Source: Smittium mucronatum (lineage: Eukaryota; Kickxellomycota; Harpellomycetes; Harpellales; Legeriomycetaceae). Taken from it: a stretch of DNA of 64,000 nucleotides. The position numbers were made by a program, and so were the translations under genes. Location: contig LSSL01000092.1 of NCBI GenBank assembly GCA_001953115.1, positions 1-64,000 on the forward strand. Direction: 5' to 3'. Shown in pieces: positions 12,076 through 26,199 of this stretch (position 1 is its first letter; each line of letters begins with the position of its first letter). Under the pieces are notes generated by a model. That model had not been told where the DNA came from, searched no databases, and saw only the letters and a list, made by a program, of their open reading frames with translations.

Positions 12076-15000
12076 GTAAAGTAGCACAAGTATTGACTAT
12101 AAATGATGTCACAATTTATATACAGTCTAAAGAGAATTTAATAAACGTGTATACGGTTAGTATGAATCCCTCTGAATATAAACATCGTCAGATAACAATA
12201 TTTATTTTAGAATACCAATAATAGGCAGCTATTTTCAATTATTAAAGACCAGTGTACAGTTGAGTAAAAAGCGTAAGTCTCGGTTCCACGGAACTCGCCG
12301 ATAAAAAAAATGTAGCCGTAAAATTACTGAAAATACCTATTTAAAAGCAATTATCCGGATCACCCAATCTTAAATTAAAATTTTAAATGAATTCGGCTTT
12401 GGTGTTTCTATAGAATAGATTAATAGTGAGTTGATGAAATTTTGATGCGTCAAAAAATGGAGGTGTGGGTTAATTGGCGGTGCTGGGTTAAAGTATTTTT
12501 ATTTTATTCACAGAGCACACTTTTTAAATTGGTAATATTATATTTTTTCATTGTGATACGCACATTGTATTTTGTACTCTGTATTCGAATAATTTTCGAA
12601 AAAGGATTAATATAGCTCGGATATTAAAAAGAATCATAAAAATAGCCTTAAACTAGGAAAAATGGTATAGAAACCATTTGAATTCTTTTTAAAAAGTTTA
12701 AGGTGGATTTTTAAAACAAGTATATTTTCTTTTTTCAATAGTTTCCAATATCAATGATAGAAATAATGGAAAGCTTATAGCAGGTTTAAAAATAATTTCT
12801 ATCATATTTAATCTACCCATTAATAAAGCATTTTCTTTTCTAGTATTTATTTTTTCTGTTATACTTGGATCCTTTTCCTCCAATCTATTTTTTCTTTTCA
12901 TAAATACTTTACTTTTTTTAAAATTATTTTTACTATTTTTTTAAAGCTGGGTGAAAAAAAACTATTATTTATTTATAATGGTGAGCTGAATGCCGTGGTT
13001 TTTTTCTATGGACTTTAAAGTCCAAGATAAGAATGATAGATATTTTAATTAATCAAGATATATATTTTTGAAGAAAATCTCCAGAAAATAGAGTTTTTAC
13101 TTTAGAAAAAATACCTTTAGGTAATACAATCACATTAATCCAGATACCTATTTAAGAATGATATTTTAAAAAATGATATTAAGTATCATTATTTTTTAAT
13201 AAATACTAGTTTCTCCGAGAATAAAAAGTTTATATTAAAAATAAGAATAAATAAAGTAATATTAATCGGCAAAATCATAGATGATTATTAAAATTTTCTA
13301 TTCTAAATCCGATTCACCCATTTTTTCTTATTTAAAATAGGAATATTCCAAGTTAATTGGTTATATTTAGTAATAAATCCCGTTGTCGCTTTTTTCGTTG
13401 CGGGTACAGAAATTTTTTATTCTGTATTAATGAGCTGGCTATTTAAAAAAGTAGCGTAGCTTGTTTTTTAGCTTTAAATAAAACAAAAATATATGTTCAG
13501 TCTGAATTAAGCCGAATTATGTCATCTTTTATTAATAATCAAACGTGTACTTTAAATGATTTTTTTTTATTTTTTCCTAATAAAACTAATTCTTATCGAG
13601 TATTGATAACTTATCCCTTAAATAATAGCTATATAAGGTTTAACTACTGACCCTTTCAACCGTACATTCTTTTTTCCACTCAATATTTCGTTTTGGTAAC
13701 TCAAAATATAAAATTTCGATTTTTTCCTCTCTTCCCATATTGGAATGTTAGATGACATCATCCATTTTTTTAAAAAAATTGCTTTAAATCTCACAATATA
13801 TTGAATTTGAAAAAAAAAAGTGGTTTGTGAATAATTCATTTAAACATTTCTATTGAATAGAGAGCTCACATAAAATTAGATTTCATATTCTTTTTCCTGA
13901 TTAGAAGATATGGCCAAATATATTTATATTTATATGGTACCAATATCCAAAAATAGAATCGAATTGAAATTTGATCATGACTTTAAAAATAGATTGTATT
14001 TATAGAGCAGACTATTGAAAAATAGCAGGATATATTGCCGTATTATCTGCAAATCAAGTATCATTCCTTTTTTATGAAATTATATTGGCCTGTCAAGGCT
14101 AAGATGGATTAGAAACCGTATTACTAAGCTAAAATTTTACTCGAATACAAATTTTTAAAAGCCAATTTACCACAAATGAAAAATATAGAGAATTTCAAAA
14201 TAAAACTATGCGTATCAATATAATGTCTTATTTTAATATACAAGTTTTTCCATAATTGGTTAATGGTTTAATTGTAATAAAGTAAGCTACTCCAATGTAG
14301 TAAATGTACACGTAATACAGACTAACGGAATATTAAAAATTTTATATCAGTGTGTTTTTTTTTATTCAGCTTATTAAACAAACTATCCGGAAAGATTTGA
14401 ATATCATTATTCACAATTGTAGAGATGATGAATTATCCACATCATCATTGCAATTGTTTATTTATTTTTGCGAAATTATATCGCAATAGGCATGCCTGTA
14501 GCCAGTTTAATTGCATTTCTCAAAACTATCTTTCCGCAATTATATAATTCAGGATAATAATACGTTTTCAAAGAATGGAAAAAAATTTTAACTTCCGCTT
14601 CATTAAGCGAGAAAAAAGGCGCACTACTAACAATTAGCTCAATTGTATCCGCTATTTATAATCGCAACTAATTTTATTTTATCCCGATTATAGAGATGTG
14701 TAACATTGCTTGAATTTTTAGATAATTAAGAGATGTAACGACAAATTTCAATTTCCTTAAATCAGTATTAATAGATTCTATAAAAAAAAGGCTAAATTAT
14801 TTGCCTTGGTAATCATTAAGCATTCATGTGCTTATAGGATGCTAATAATCTCCACCACTCTCAAATAATTTGTTTTTTTTAGCCACAAATCACTGAGGTA
14901 GCCCTTTTTATCCTTGGACTTATAATTTTTACCTATAGATATCCTTTAAGAAACTCATGTGTACCGAGAAGGCCATATATTCTGTGTGCAACTAAACTTC

Positions 15001-15155
15001 TAATTTGAACAACTTACCATATTTCCATTTCAGATCATCAAAGTGCCAGTTTGAGTGTATGTTCGCAATAACCAATTCATTAAATTTAACGAGTTTGATG
15101 CTGCTCCACAAATTATCAAACTTATTTGAAAATTGGTTCTAATATAACCTAGTCT
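12076..15155. other. Intergenic DNA, no gene recognised
   Basis: Very AT-rich. A 60-codon stretch without stops at about 13450-13636 (+) has no start codon of its own and no recognisable motif. It overlaps an unconvincing frame on the other strand. No RNA gene was recognised. Confidence 0.5.
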
Positions 15156-15330
15156 GTTAGTCCTTTTAGGGCTGGCGGTATAAATATGGCTCTCATTTTA
15201 TGATCAGTACAAACATTTTATTTAAAAATAGCCCATGCTATTGGTTTACCTGTTATTCCCATCGAATAGAAAATGCTAAATTTCATTAATAGGAATTCAA
15301 CGCGTTTTCAGGTATGGAGAGAGATAGTTT
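15156..15330 (-). mobile_element. TTAA-type MITE, copy E (end uncertain)
   Basis: It starts GTTAGTCCTTTTAGGGCTGG, and the following GGTATAAATATGGCTCTCATTT block matches copy D and the copy cut off at 63919. The right terminus is not clear, so the end is approximate. It lies about 170 bp upstream of the CFD1 start codon and so may sit in that gene's promoter region. Confidence 0.4.
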
Positions 15331-15501
15331 TGGGTCTAAATCTTTTTAGTGCTATATCCAATAAAATGGCACTTCTTCCATTAGTAATCAATTTACAAAC
15401 CGACATAAAATTAAATTCTAAACACAAAAGCTAATTATCTATTCTAAAATACTCATCCTTAAACCTCTTATTATTTTTTTTAGTAAAATATAACACCCAA
15501 A

Positions 15502-16615
15502 ATGAATGAGAGTCAATCTACGAGTAAGCTTTCCCAAATCAAACACATAATATTGGTCCTATCCGGGAAAGGTGGGGTGGGAAAATCCTCAGTAACTGTT
15601 CAGGTGGCGATGGGTCTTAAGCAACTTGGAAAAAGAGTCGGAATTTTGGACATAGATTTATGTGGTCCCAGTATCCCCAGAATGCTTGGCCTTGAAGAAT
15701 TCAAAATACATCAGTCCTCCTCTGGGTAATCTTTTCCTATTGAATAATTAACTTTCATATAATTCACCATGTTAATTAGTTCAAGTTTAATATTCATTGT
15801 GTCCTAATATTTTTATTAGATGGGTTCCCGTTTATGTAGATTCAGAAAAAAGATTGGGAGTTATGTCGCTCGGTTTTTTACTTCCCGATAAAAACTCCTC
15901 TGTTGTATGGAGGGGTCCTAAAAAATCAAGTACTCGATTTTCTTCACCTCTCATTTTTATAAAACGTTTTTAATTCATTTATTCTATTTTCTAAAAAAAA
16001 ATAGCCATGATCAAACAATTTTTAACTGACGTTCATTGGGGCGATATCGATTATCTTATTGTCGATACACCCCCTGGCACTTCTGACGAACATTTAACTG
16101 TCGTGGAAAATCTGCAAGAATACAATCCAGATGGCGCTATACTAGTTACCACCCCTCAGGTATCCCCATTCTTTTTTATCTATTTAGCCAAATGTCTCTA
16201 ATTGTTTCAACCATGTTTAATTTCGTTGGTTATCTAGATGGTTTCCATTCTTGACGTCCAGAAAGAGCTGAATTTTTGCAAAAAGGTCAATCTACCCATT
16301 CTTGGTGTAGTTGAAAATATGAGTGGGTATGTCTGTACTCATTGTTCTGAATGTACTAACATATTTTCAAGTGGCGGAGGTCAACAGTTAGCCTCCAAAT
16401 ATCAGGTTCCATTTTTGGGTTCTATTCCTATAGACCCCTCATTAGCTACACTACTTGATAATACTTCATCTCCAACTGACTCCACCGCCTCTAATATCAC
16501 TCCCGATCTTTCTCGTGCCTCACTATTTGTTTCTAAATATATTAAATCCCCTTTGTCATCCAACTTTAGCCTCATTGCCGCTGGATTGGATTCAAAACTA
16601 TCTGTACTATCATAA
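15502..16615 (+). CDS. CFD1: Cytosolic Fe-S cluster assembly ATPase CFD1/NUBP2
   Basis: Mrp/NBP35-family P-loop ATPase. With NBP35 it forms the cytosolic scaffold that builds [4Fe-4S] clusters for cytosolic and nuclear proteins. Exons 15502-15725, 15820-15929, 16005-16159 and 16238-16615 join in frame through GT-AG introns of 94, 75 and 78 bp to give 288 residues, the usual family length. Visible motifs are the deviant Walker [11 protein letters not shown] (21-30), [14 protein letters not shown] (50-63), VVWRGPKK (103-110), [10 protein letters not shown] (132-141) and the C-terminal cysteine motif CTHCSEC (196-202), whose CxxC binds the bridging cluster. The short N-terminus lacks the four-cysteine extension of NBP35, which favours CFD1. 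The start is the first ATG, just ahead of the conserved [13 protein letters not shown] strand. The exon 2/3 junction restores a Thr at 112, a plausible family residue. Confidence 0.93.
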
Positions 16616-19600
16616 TCTTATTACCATAGGTTAATTATTTCACATGTATAGAATTTAGACAAGCGACCTTATATTTCTACTCTCCCTTCTGTTGAAAAAA
16701 AAATCAATTCATTTTCATTTCATTTGAATTTAAAAATCACAAATTTCGAAAAAAACTGATTACATTATGATTTTATTTTAATTTCAATTCGATTTTTCGA
16801 TTTTTGTTATATCCTTACTGTAACATTGAATCTTATCTAATAATCAAAATAGCCAAGAATATTAAAATTTATAAGATCTGTGATACTACCTCATTTATAA
16901 ACTTTATTCCTATATAACTTTTTGATTAAGCCAATTCATTTCTTACTCAGACATTCCCTGCTCTAATACCATCCAATTTTCGTCTTCTAAATAGCTCAGT
17001 GAGAAAGTGAATTTCAATCTGCGCCCTTAAGTTTTTGGCTAGATATTAAATTAATTTCCGCGGTTGCAAATAATCACCCCCTATAATATAATTTTCCTTT
17101 GTTTTCATTTATATCATAACTAGCGATGGCTTAAGATTTCGATCTAAGGGGCTTTTATGGTAGCATATAGTAACCTCAATGGTGATAAGTATATAAACTC
17201 TTATAGCCCTAAGAACTTAGAGTATTATCTAGATGCATTAATGGTGTGATATTATTTAAATATATATTCTTTAATTCCCGTACTGTGCCTTAAACCATTG
17301 GTGTTTATTTTTTTTACAGAATTTGGAATGTTCTGAGGCTCTTAAAATTTTATAAGGTTTTATTTTTGCAAGCAACGATATCCCAAAAGCCTGAAATATT
17401 AATGTGAATAATGATTGGGTTGTCTGAATGTGTTTTGTATACTTAAAGCACACAATAAGATCCATCCACTAAAAGTAAACTTATTCCCGTCCCAGATATA
17501 TCTTTTTGTTGCTATCAATAATAGATTGGTTTTTTTCATAAAATCCAATTACTGTATAAACAAAATATCAAAAAATAAATAGACGTCACTATACAACTTA
17601 TCAGCAACTTTGAAACTTAAAACCCAATGTAATTTTACAGCATTTTGTTAATTTTTTTATCAGATGCATGATCCTTGACCCTGTCCCCAGTGTTTACGAA
17701 GCCTCTAGAGTGACAGATGGGAGTGTGATAAAATTTAATACTTATTTTACCCACTATTGTATTTCTTTACAAGCAATGTCTAGTATTTAAATACTATAAA
17801 TAAATTTCTTGCAAAAAAATAGAAGAAAAAAATAGTAAATAATCCCAAATCACCAAACCACTAATATTATTTATATTTACATTATATTAATTTAATAAAT
17901 TCTTGCGTATGAAATTTTTATTAAGACTTTCAATTAAAATTCATTTTCAAAAGATTGGGGATGTAATAGTTAAATAAATAATCCTTGAAAATGAATAAAT
18001 AAGATCCAAATACCTAAAAAAAATTTTATCATCTCTATTTTTTAGTGTTTCTAATTTAACTTGCATATAAATTCTAAAAAAAGTTATAAAAGAAGCCAAA
18101 CCATGCATTTTTTCAAATTTAAGCAATAAAAAATCTGATTAAACTTTTTATTAATTTTTATATTTAATTAAATTATATTTTACTAAGTTTTTTTATTATA
18201 TTATTAAACTTCCGTAAATTTTTCAAAGTTATATATATATTAAGCTTTTATTCGCATTCTTGAATAAAATTTATGGGATTTCGATACAAAATATATCAAA
18301 GAGTTCTAAAATACTAGAAAATATGAGGTTTGAAAATTCAGAATAACCCGAACTATTTTCAAAAAAAAAAATTTTATCATATATATATTTACAAAATAAA
18401 TATATACATGACATGCTTTGTCTTCTTCAATATATTTTTTAATAGTAATAATAATAATAATAATGATAACTAAAAAACGCCTTTTTCATGTTAAATTGAT
18501 ATTGAATCAGTTTTAAAACTTTTTTGTGGTTTTTAATTCATTTTAGAGCTATTTAATCAAGCAAAAATCAATTTTAAACATTTGACTGGGAGAAAAGTGT
18601 TTCTGGCTACACAATACTTCATTTTTGCGATAAAATTTTTAATTTTAAATTAAAACTCAAAAAAAATAATAATAAATATAAGTGGCCTCGGCTGTTAATT
18701 TTTTTATTATTATATAAAAAAATAATCTATTAAAAAGAACATTATGATAACCCAATTTAAAAATAATAAAGCCAATTTTAAAATAGCACAATAAAAAAAA
18801 TGGTGCTGTAAAGATGAAACAAATATTGAAAATTAATGGAGGGTTTTTTACTATTACTCTAAATAGTACTAAAAATTGCGCTCTGGTTTTGAAATAGAGA
18901 AAACTATAAAAAAATTGTTATAATTGTTAAATTTATTCCACAAAATAATGGAAAGGATTAAATGAAATGATATATATGTATATGAAATCGAAAGAATATA
19001 TTCCACAATTAGAAAAAAAAAGTATAAGTTAAGAGATAAAAGAAATTAAAAAATTAAATTAAAAAATGAATTGAATTTCGATAAATTTATGAGACCTATT
19101 TTTTTTATAAATTCTAATAAAGTGATTTTTTTGAAACCATTACATTATTATTTATATTAAAATTGGAATATCTAAGATGTTTTTAATAATTTATATTTCA
19201 CAGAAGAAAAAAAAAACCATTATTAGGGTAATTTTAGGTATTTTTGAGTTTCCAAAAAAGTTTTGATTGGTGATTTCAGCTTAGCGTAAATCGATTTTAT
19301 GAAAAAAAAAATTATTCAGACCTCAGTTTATTGAATAATTAATTTTTTTTTAATAAGTTGCAAAGTTAATTTATTTTGGCTTTATTTATCCATAAAAATA
19401 AAATATATATGTTATTTCCATGCTTATTTTCACATTTATGCGGGATAAAGCTTTAATAAAATACTTTTAAGCTTTGATAATCTTTTTTCCAATTATAAAT
19501 TTAAATTATAATGAAATAATTTATAACAAAAAAATAAATTCTTTGTCGATATTTAAGCTAACTGAACACTTAAAAAGGATACTACTATATCTGAAAAAAT

Positions 19601-20779
19601 AATTTTACATATTTTGGGTTAATTTTTTAATATTTTGTGTGCTTTTAAAAAAGCCCAAAGCTAATTTTTGAAAAGGAATACATACATCAGATTTAGTATC
19701 CGATACAAACGCAATTATATTTTACAATAAATAAATTTAAAAAGAAAAATATTTTAGTGCATAATTATTTTTTTGACACCCAAAGAAATCTGCATTTAAT
19801 AATAATAAAAACCCCCTTATAAAATGGATTTTCAAATATTATTTTAACTAAACTATGTATTAAAAAATAGGTTGGAATTAATTAAAAGAAAAAATAACGA
19901 ATAATGAGAAAAAATGTGTAATAACTAGCAAATTTATGACAAACAAGATAATTTAGAAATAACCGCGAATTTTCACCAATGAATTTTTGTAAAAATACAA
20001 AAAAAAATTCAAAACTTTTCATTAGTCAATTTTTTTCGGTTTTTTTTTACTTTTTTACAAAAAAATAATAATATGAGGTTTAAATGGTCAAATAATAGAG
20101 TATAGCTAATTTTTTTGGATACTTTTTATCTTAGTCATACATCTAAGTACTAATAAATTAGATAAACCTATTTCATAAACATTTAAATTTCTTTCACCAA
20201 AACACCAGCTCAATTCCATAAATAACTCTTGATTTTTTTTTTATAAAAAATTAAATCCACATAACTAGCTATTACACCTAAAATATCTTGTAGTCTTGGA
20301 GTTGCAAATTTTTTAAATCACGATCAATCATTTATAAAAGAATGTTATATAAAATAAAAAAATACAATAAAAAAAATATAGCGTAGTATAATACCATTGC
20401 TAACAAAAAAAAAAGATACTAAACTGCCAAAATGAAAATAAAAAGCTAAATTTAAAAGAATTAAAAAATATTTATATTTACTAAAAACATAGCGAAGATT
20501 TTTTTGAAAAAAGAAAGTTTGATAGTCTTTACAAAAGTAATTAAAATAACCGTTCTTCATTTCGAAAACCATGAGAGGTTAAGAAAAATATATCGCAAAA
20601 AAACATCAATATATATTATACAAATATTTACTCAATTATTTCGATCTTAAACAGGAAAAATATAATAAACTAGGGCATGAGTTTTTCTGAATTAAAAACT
20701 ATGCCATAAGAAATAAAGAAAAACTAAAACTATTTAATGATATAACTTTAGATTATTCTATCACCCAAAATGAAAAAAA
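16616..20779. other. AT-rich intergenic DNA, no gene recognised
   Basis: Extremely A/T-rich after about 17.8 kb. It contains an (AAT)n microsatellite at about 18446-18463. Frames such as those at 17271-17465 and 20345-20572 are low-complexity and have no motif. There is no RNA gene or mobile-element signature that I can name. Confidence 0.55.
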
Positions 20780-21538
20780 TTCTAATAAGTAACAGAAGCC
20801 TTGTATCGATATTTAGGCGTGCTATAAAATATTAATTTTAGTGTCACGTACAAATTGAATAACAAGAGGGATATCCAGATTTTGCAATAGGTAAAAGTGA
20901 AAAAAGCAGAAAAAAACTTCCCCGTTGCATTGAGACTAATAGAATATAAAATTTGAGATTATTTCAGATGTATTTTCTATAAAATAAGTAAAACCCTAAG
21001 AAATGATGGAATTAATTTCTTAGCAGAAAATATGATAGCTGGTTCTGTTCCAAGTATCACAAGTATGATAAAAAAATCATGCTGAAAAACAAAATAATCA
21101 GATTTTTTGCACACTCCAAAGGTAATATGACAAAAAAAATTATAAATTTAACTCTTCTTTTCCTGAAAAAAATAAAATAATGATTAACCTGTTAAAACTA
21201 CAGAAATTTTTTATTATATTTGAAAATGCTTTTTTTTAAAACACCAATATTTTAAAGATAATAAATTTATGATACCTACCATACTTAATAGCTATGAAGA
21301 AAGAAAATTTAGCTGGTGTGAAGGTGCAGGATTATTTGAACCAAGCAAAAAATGTTTTTTTGGGGATTTAATCTGACTCATAAAACCAAAAAATTTGATT
21401 GATAATCACTGATAATTTCAAAAGTTATTCCAAGTTTAGTTGAAATAATAGAAGATTTAAATAAAGCGGGATACCCATCACTAAATACAATGTCCTATCA
21501 ATGTGATGATATCTCCTGTGATACTCAGTTCTGCACTC
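20780..21538 (+). pseudogene. Upstream part of a broken coding relic split by the LINE
   Basis: Stretches of protein-like sequence interrupted by stops, for example around 21270-21370 (WCEGAGLFEPSKKC). An open run of 44 codons at 21406-21538 contains EIIEDLNKAGYPS and CDDISCDTQFCT. That frame continues in phase at 27248-27433 once the inserted LINE and one copy of its 13-bp duplication are removed. I do not recognise the family. The clustered Cys residues could bind zinc, but that is speculation. It may be an older transposon or a decayed host gene. Confidence 0.4.
21526..21538. repeat. Target-site duplication, left copy (LINE)
   Basis: CAGTTCTGCACTC here is repeated exactly at 27248-27260. 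The two copies bracket 5709 bp holding all recognisable LINE domains in the right order. A 13-bp duplication is within the usual size range for non-LTR retrotransposons. Confidence 0.65.
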
Positions 21539-22671
21539 TCTCCTTATATTTTTTTAAATTCAATCAACCAATAAAAATGTAAAATTAAAATTTCATAAAG
21601 ATTGTTTATTTCTATTCCTATCTTTCATATTATTGACACTAATCCAGCTGCTTAAAAATACCCACATAGCACTAGAGAGATACATATCATATAAATGATA
21701 TATATACTTAGTGTTTATTGATATCTAAACTCTTTTATTAAAAAAAAAGAGCCAAAAAAAAACTATTATGATATCGATTCATATTCTAAATACTAAAATC
21801 AAAAAAAAAGATAAGAAAATACTGAAAGCCTTTTTTCTTTTCTTTTTTTTTGTTTTAAACTTAAAAAATATGTAGGAAAAAAGAACCTCTAAACTTAAAG
21901 GGCGATTATGGTCGAAATTTGGTAAAGTAAAGACCGGAATAAATTCAAACACGTGTCTTCAAAATCAAAAAATGATAAAATTACCTGTGTCTAATGAAAA
22001 ATATATGTCTGAAACTAAAAATAAGACAAAACTTCATAACACCAAAAAAATCATAAAAAATGAAACACAAAAAAAAAGATGTTATGCAAAAGCTTGATAT
22101 ACATGAGCCTTTATTCAGAGGTCTCAGTAATACACATGCTATATGAAGGAGGCCAAGGCTGCTTGAAAATTTTTTTCATTGGAGACTCAGATAAAAAGTT
22201 GGGGTTTTACTGGTGCCAATTTTGTGGAAACCGCAATGATGTAATCGAATAAGTTTCTAGGTCCATATACAACACTAATCATTTGAGAAAGGATGATCTC
22301 AGTGAAAAATTAACTTTATTTTTGATTTTGACTCGTATTCCAACGATTTCATGTCTAAAAACCAGGTTTTCTCTGGAAAAAATGCTGATTTATATCAAAC
22401 TGTTCGAATGGAACAGTATATAGTTATTATCAACATATCCAACTGATGGAATTATGGGATGTTCCCCATGATAAAATTAATCGATAAAAAACCCCCTCGC
22501 CTTGTCAAAATCTGCGATATTAGAGCATGATGTAAAAAATGGGCATCTTAATACCTAAATTTTGATATAAAGGCTCCATTAATGGAAAATAACTTAAATG
22601 TTGTACACCATAGCTTTCTGGACGAAGAAAATGGGATGATAATTATCTTTTACAAAGACTGCAAGATGTTC

Positions 22672-22713
22672 TGCCGCTATTGTAAAAATATGGATCACTG
22701 GAAATCCGAGTGC
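22672..22713 (+). pseudogene. CCHC zinc knuckle of LINE ORF1
   Basis: The frame reads CRYCKNMDHWKSEC, a perfect C-x2-C-x4-H-x4-C zinc knuckle. This motif is found in the nucleic-acid-binding gag-like ORF1 proteins of retroelements. The surrounding ORF1 (about 22.1-22.8 kb) is broken by stop codons. Confidence 0.7.
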
Positions 22714-23820
22714 ACCGATGTCAAAAAATGGGATTGATACCCTCCTATGAAGATCTAGAAAGACTTAAAACCAATTTTGGCTCATTAGATTTCAATGGGT
22801 GACTTAAGTCGTGTAATTAAACCAGAAGAGGGAACATCGGAAAAAATATCGTTCCAAAAATTTCCCAATTTTTTTTTTTCGGAATTAGATTCAAAAATAG
22901 CGGTTTCAACGGAAATTTGGAATTCTCATCAAAAATCGAAAAAATTGAAATTTATGAATAATAATTAGGGGATTTTGATGGAGAAAAAATGGTCACCAAA
23001 GACCCTAAAACCCCCAGATTTAAAGCTGCTATTGGCTACTTACTAGAAAATAAGTCAATTAAATATAAAAACTCAAGTTTTAAAAATCTTAATCAGTAAT
23101 AAAACAAAAAAAATGATATTATAACTAAAAAAATATTGATTTATCTGAACAAAACCCCCCAGAAAAGCTCGAATTTATGCATATTTCAATCTAATATGTA
23201 AACCAGCAGCCTCTCCTAAAACTTCAACTTAAGAAAACCCTAGCCTAATTATGAAATAGGAAGCTATTTTCAATAATAATAATCCTTACTACATTGAGCT
23301 TTCAAATTCATCTGATATTGGGTTTGATAATCGATACGGCTAGAATGAGCCTATACATGGCTCAAACTAACTAGGTTCCAAATTTTTTTATGTAGTATAT
23401 AAAGGTATTGATTAATAAAAATTCAATAATAATAACAAAAAATAGCAACGATAAACTATCAGTATCCAACTATCAAAAAATAAAAATTCATAAAATCGAA
23501 ATATATGCCCTACAAATCTCTCCTTGAAGGAGGGTCAATCCATATTCCGACTAATAAAACAGCACAACGTCCAAAGGCGTCACATTATTTGGTAATCTTA
23601 CCATAAAAAAAATAAATTTACGATCTGATAAAATGAAAAATATCAAAAAATCTCTACACGCCAATATTCGAAGGAAAAAAAATTCAAAATTTTGACCCGC
23701 GAATCTCGTTGTCGTAAAATTTCAAATGGCAAATTTTATGAATGATGAATTTATGAAAAATGAATTTCTATCAAAACCCAACGCACCAATTTATGGTCTT
23801 AATAATAAGATCAGTATTAT

Positions 23821-24460
23821 GAAATTTAATTTCAGGGGCATATAAAATTCTGAAAAAAACTTGAGCACTATCTCAAAACAGCTCATTCAGATATTCTGGA
23901 ACTATAGGGGAAAAATTTTAATAAAAAAATGCCGATGCAGAATACCTGGGTAAATGTGTATCGAGACTAAAGCCAAAATTACTAAAGGCGGTACCTACCT
24001 AATGATGGATTTCAGGAATAAATATGGGCCGCTAATAAGAGATTCTAAATATTTCCAGACATGGATATCAAGTATCACTGATAGTAAATACCTAAACTGA
24101 AATTCATTCGACATACTGGCCACAAACGTACATATACAAGATTATGGTGTACGAAGCATAAGGTCAAAAGATGAAATTTACGTCCACATAAAAAATAAAA
24201 AATTCAAATTCAAAAAAATTTATTATTCTTAGGGACTTCAATATGAAATCCTCAAAGGCATGTATATTTATATATAGGCTTTAGCTGAATTATAATCGAG
24301 CCAAAATACTAAAATTACTCGGGCTCGAGATAAAATAAAAAACAAATTGGACGCATTATCGACAATAAATTTTACATTGGACTCAGCAGCAGAGAAAAAC
24401 GGTGCAAAGCAAATAAAAATCTCAAAAAATCCGACATTATGCCGATTTATGGCCAATAAA
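23821..24460 (+). pseudogene. AP-endonuclease domain remnant of the LINE
   Basis: It begins with KFNFRGI, like the first strand of LINE endonucleases, and contains RDFNMKSS at 24231-24254 in place of the usual GDFN catalytic motif (Gly to Arg). The domain would nick target DNA to prime reverse transcription. Several in-frame stops show that it is dead. Confidence 0.5.
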
Positions 24461-25099
24461 ATTTCGATTCACTAAAATTTCAGACAAAAAAAAAATATCG
24501 CAAAAAAAATTCTATTTTGTGCCAACCAATTTGACAATAATAGATGATTTATTCCACTAACTGGTGCTTAAAAGGATCTAAAAAAACTTTCTGAATGTCT
24601 TGAGACGCTTTGTGGATAGAATCGAAGCCTATTTAAGCCACTAAAACTGATACCGAGGTTCGATCGAAATATCTGAACAAAAAAGTATTTCTGCTATTAA
24701 AAAATTTATGGATTAATTTAAAGATTATTGGCTTGTAAAAATCAACAAAATAAATTAATTGATCGCCAAATTGGACTCAATTAATTCAAATAAATCTGAT
24801 CGCAAAATTTACTACTATAAAAAAATGAAATTAACACATGACCAAATAATAACCAATGAATCAAGAAGCTACTGAAGAAAAATCAAATCTTACACTTTTA
24901 ACACGCTCAGGGCAATCTCGTACAGCCCAGTGTACGATTAAAATAAAAAATAAAAAGCTATAAATTTGGAATACTCCTTTTGGCTAATTATCCAATGTTA
25001 ATAATAGAAATAGTCACATTAATAATAAGTGGGAATCGCTGATATCCAGAGAGTGTGGTTACTTCCCAGGGCGCGGATGCTGTAACGGATAGTCCGATA

Positions 25100-26100
25100 T
25101 TATAATTTCGCTATCTGATACACCCGATAAAAATTAACCATAGCTTGACGGAATAAAAAGTGAGTTATGGAGACTGATGGCTTCATAAAAAAATTCCTGG
25201 GTCAAAAATGGCAAAAAATATTTTCAAAATTATCAATTTGATGTAAGATTCGGAGAAAATACTGAAAATATGGATACTTTTATTATATTTCCGGTCCCTA
25301 AAAATGGTGATATGAATTACACAGTTTCTATCGAGAATTTTCACTTATTTAGACTCTTCTGAAGCCATTATCAAAAATAATAGCTACCAAATTGACACTA
25401 ATTGATAATAAATACCAAATATTAGTCAAAGAACAAGCCTGATTTTGAAATTTCGAAGAGTGCGCCGCTCAAGCGACCACCCTATACGAAATTTCACGGC
25501 GAAAAAAAAAATATATATATATATATAAATATAAAAAACTACATAGGCTATATTGACTATATCAAAGCCTATGACCGTTGACACATACCGCACTACTGTA
25601 CAAACTGTAGACGATTATGATCAGAGGTAAGTCACTCAAGGCTATATGGAGCCTTTACAGGTCTCATAAAATAGCTATTAGGACTTGGGAAGATGTCTCT
25701 AAACCTACTGACTACCTGTTTTGACTGAAACAGGGCTACTCAACCTCCTCTATACTCTTTTATTTATAAATTAACAATCTTTTCAAAAAAATTAGAAGTT
25801 TTATCTGTCCCTATACTTACATCCAGAATACCTGGTCTGCTTTTTGCCGATGAGGTCAAGCTATTTATTGAATCTAAGACATATATTCAATTGAAATTAA
25901 ATAAAATTATGGGGTTTATAATGCACGGGATATTAATTTAAATGTAATTAAGAGCAGTGAAATGAATTAAGCTGGTCTCGGATCGTCCAATATGTATTAA
26001 AAGGCCAAAAAAATCCAAAAAATATCAATATGCATATTTGGAGTACATAATAAAAAACAAATTGGATGTTTCTGGAACTACCAAAAGCAACAAAAAAAAA
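25100..26100 (+). pseudogene. Reverse transcriptase domain remnant of the LINE
   Basis: Motif A appears as YIDYIKAYDR (25549-25578), followed by a stop. The motif B region reads KQGYSTSSILFYL and then INNLFKKI across a stop in a second frame. Motif C reads GLLFADE (25834-25854), where the usual FADD has its second Asp replaced by Glu. The segment after it runs open for about 30 codons. The order and spacing are those of a non-LTR reverse transcriptase, and the frame changes between motifs show decay. Confidence 0.75.
25511..25527. repeat. (AT)n microsatellite
   Basis: A short run of AT dinucleotides inside the LINE, just before reverse transcriptase motif A. Confidence 0.8.
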
Positions 26101-26199
26101 TTTCAAAAAAACATTCTACGCTTTACATAGCTTTTCGAAGCGTATCTATGTACATATAAGCCTAAAAATAAAATCCATAAATTTGGCTTTCCTGCCTAT

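Noticed and set aside
12698..12901. 67-codon open frame on the - strand
   Set aside because: Lys/Ile-rich with no motif and no homologue that I recognise. Compatible with chance.
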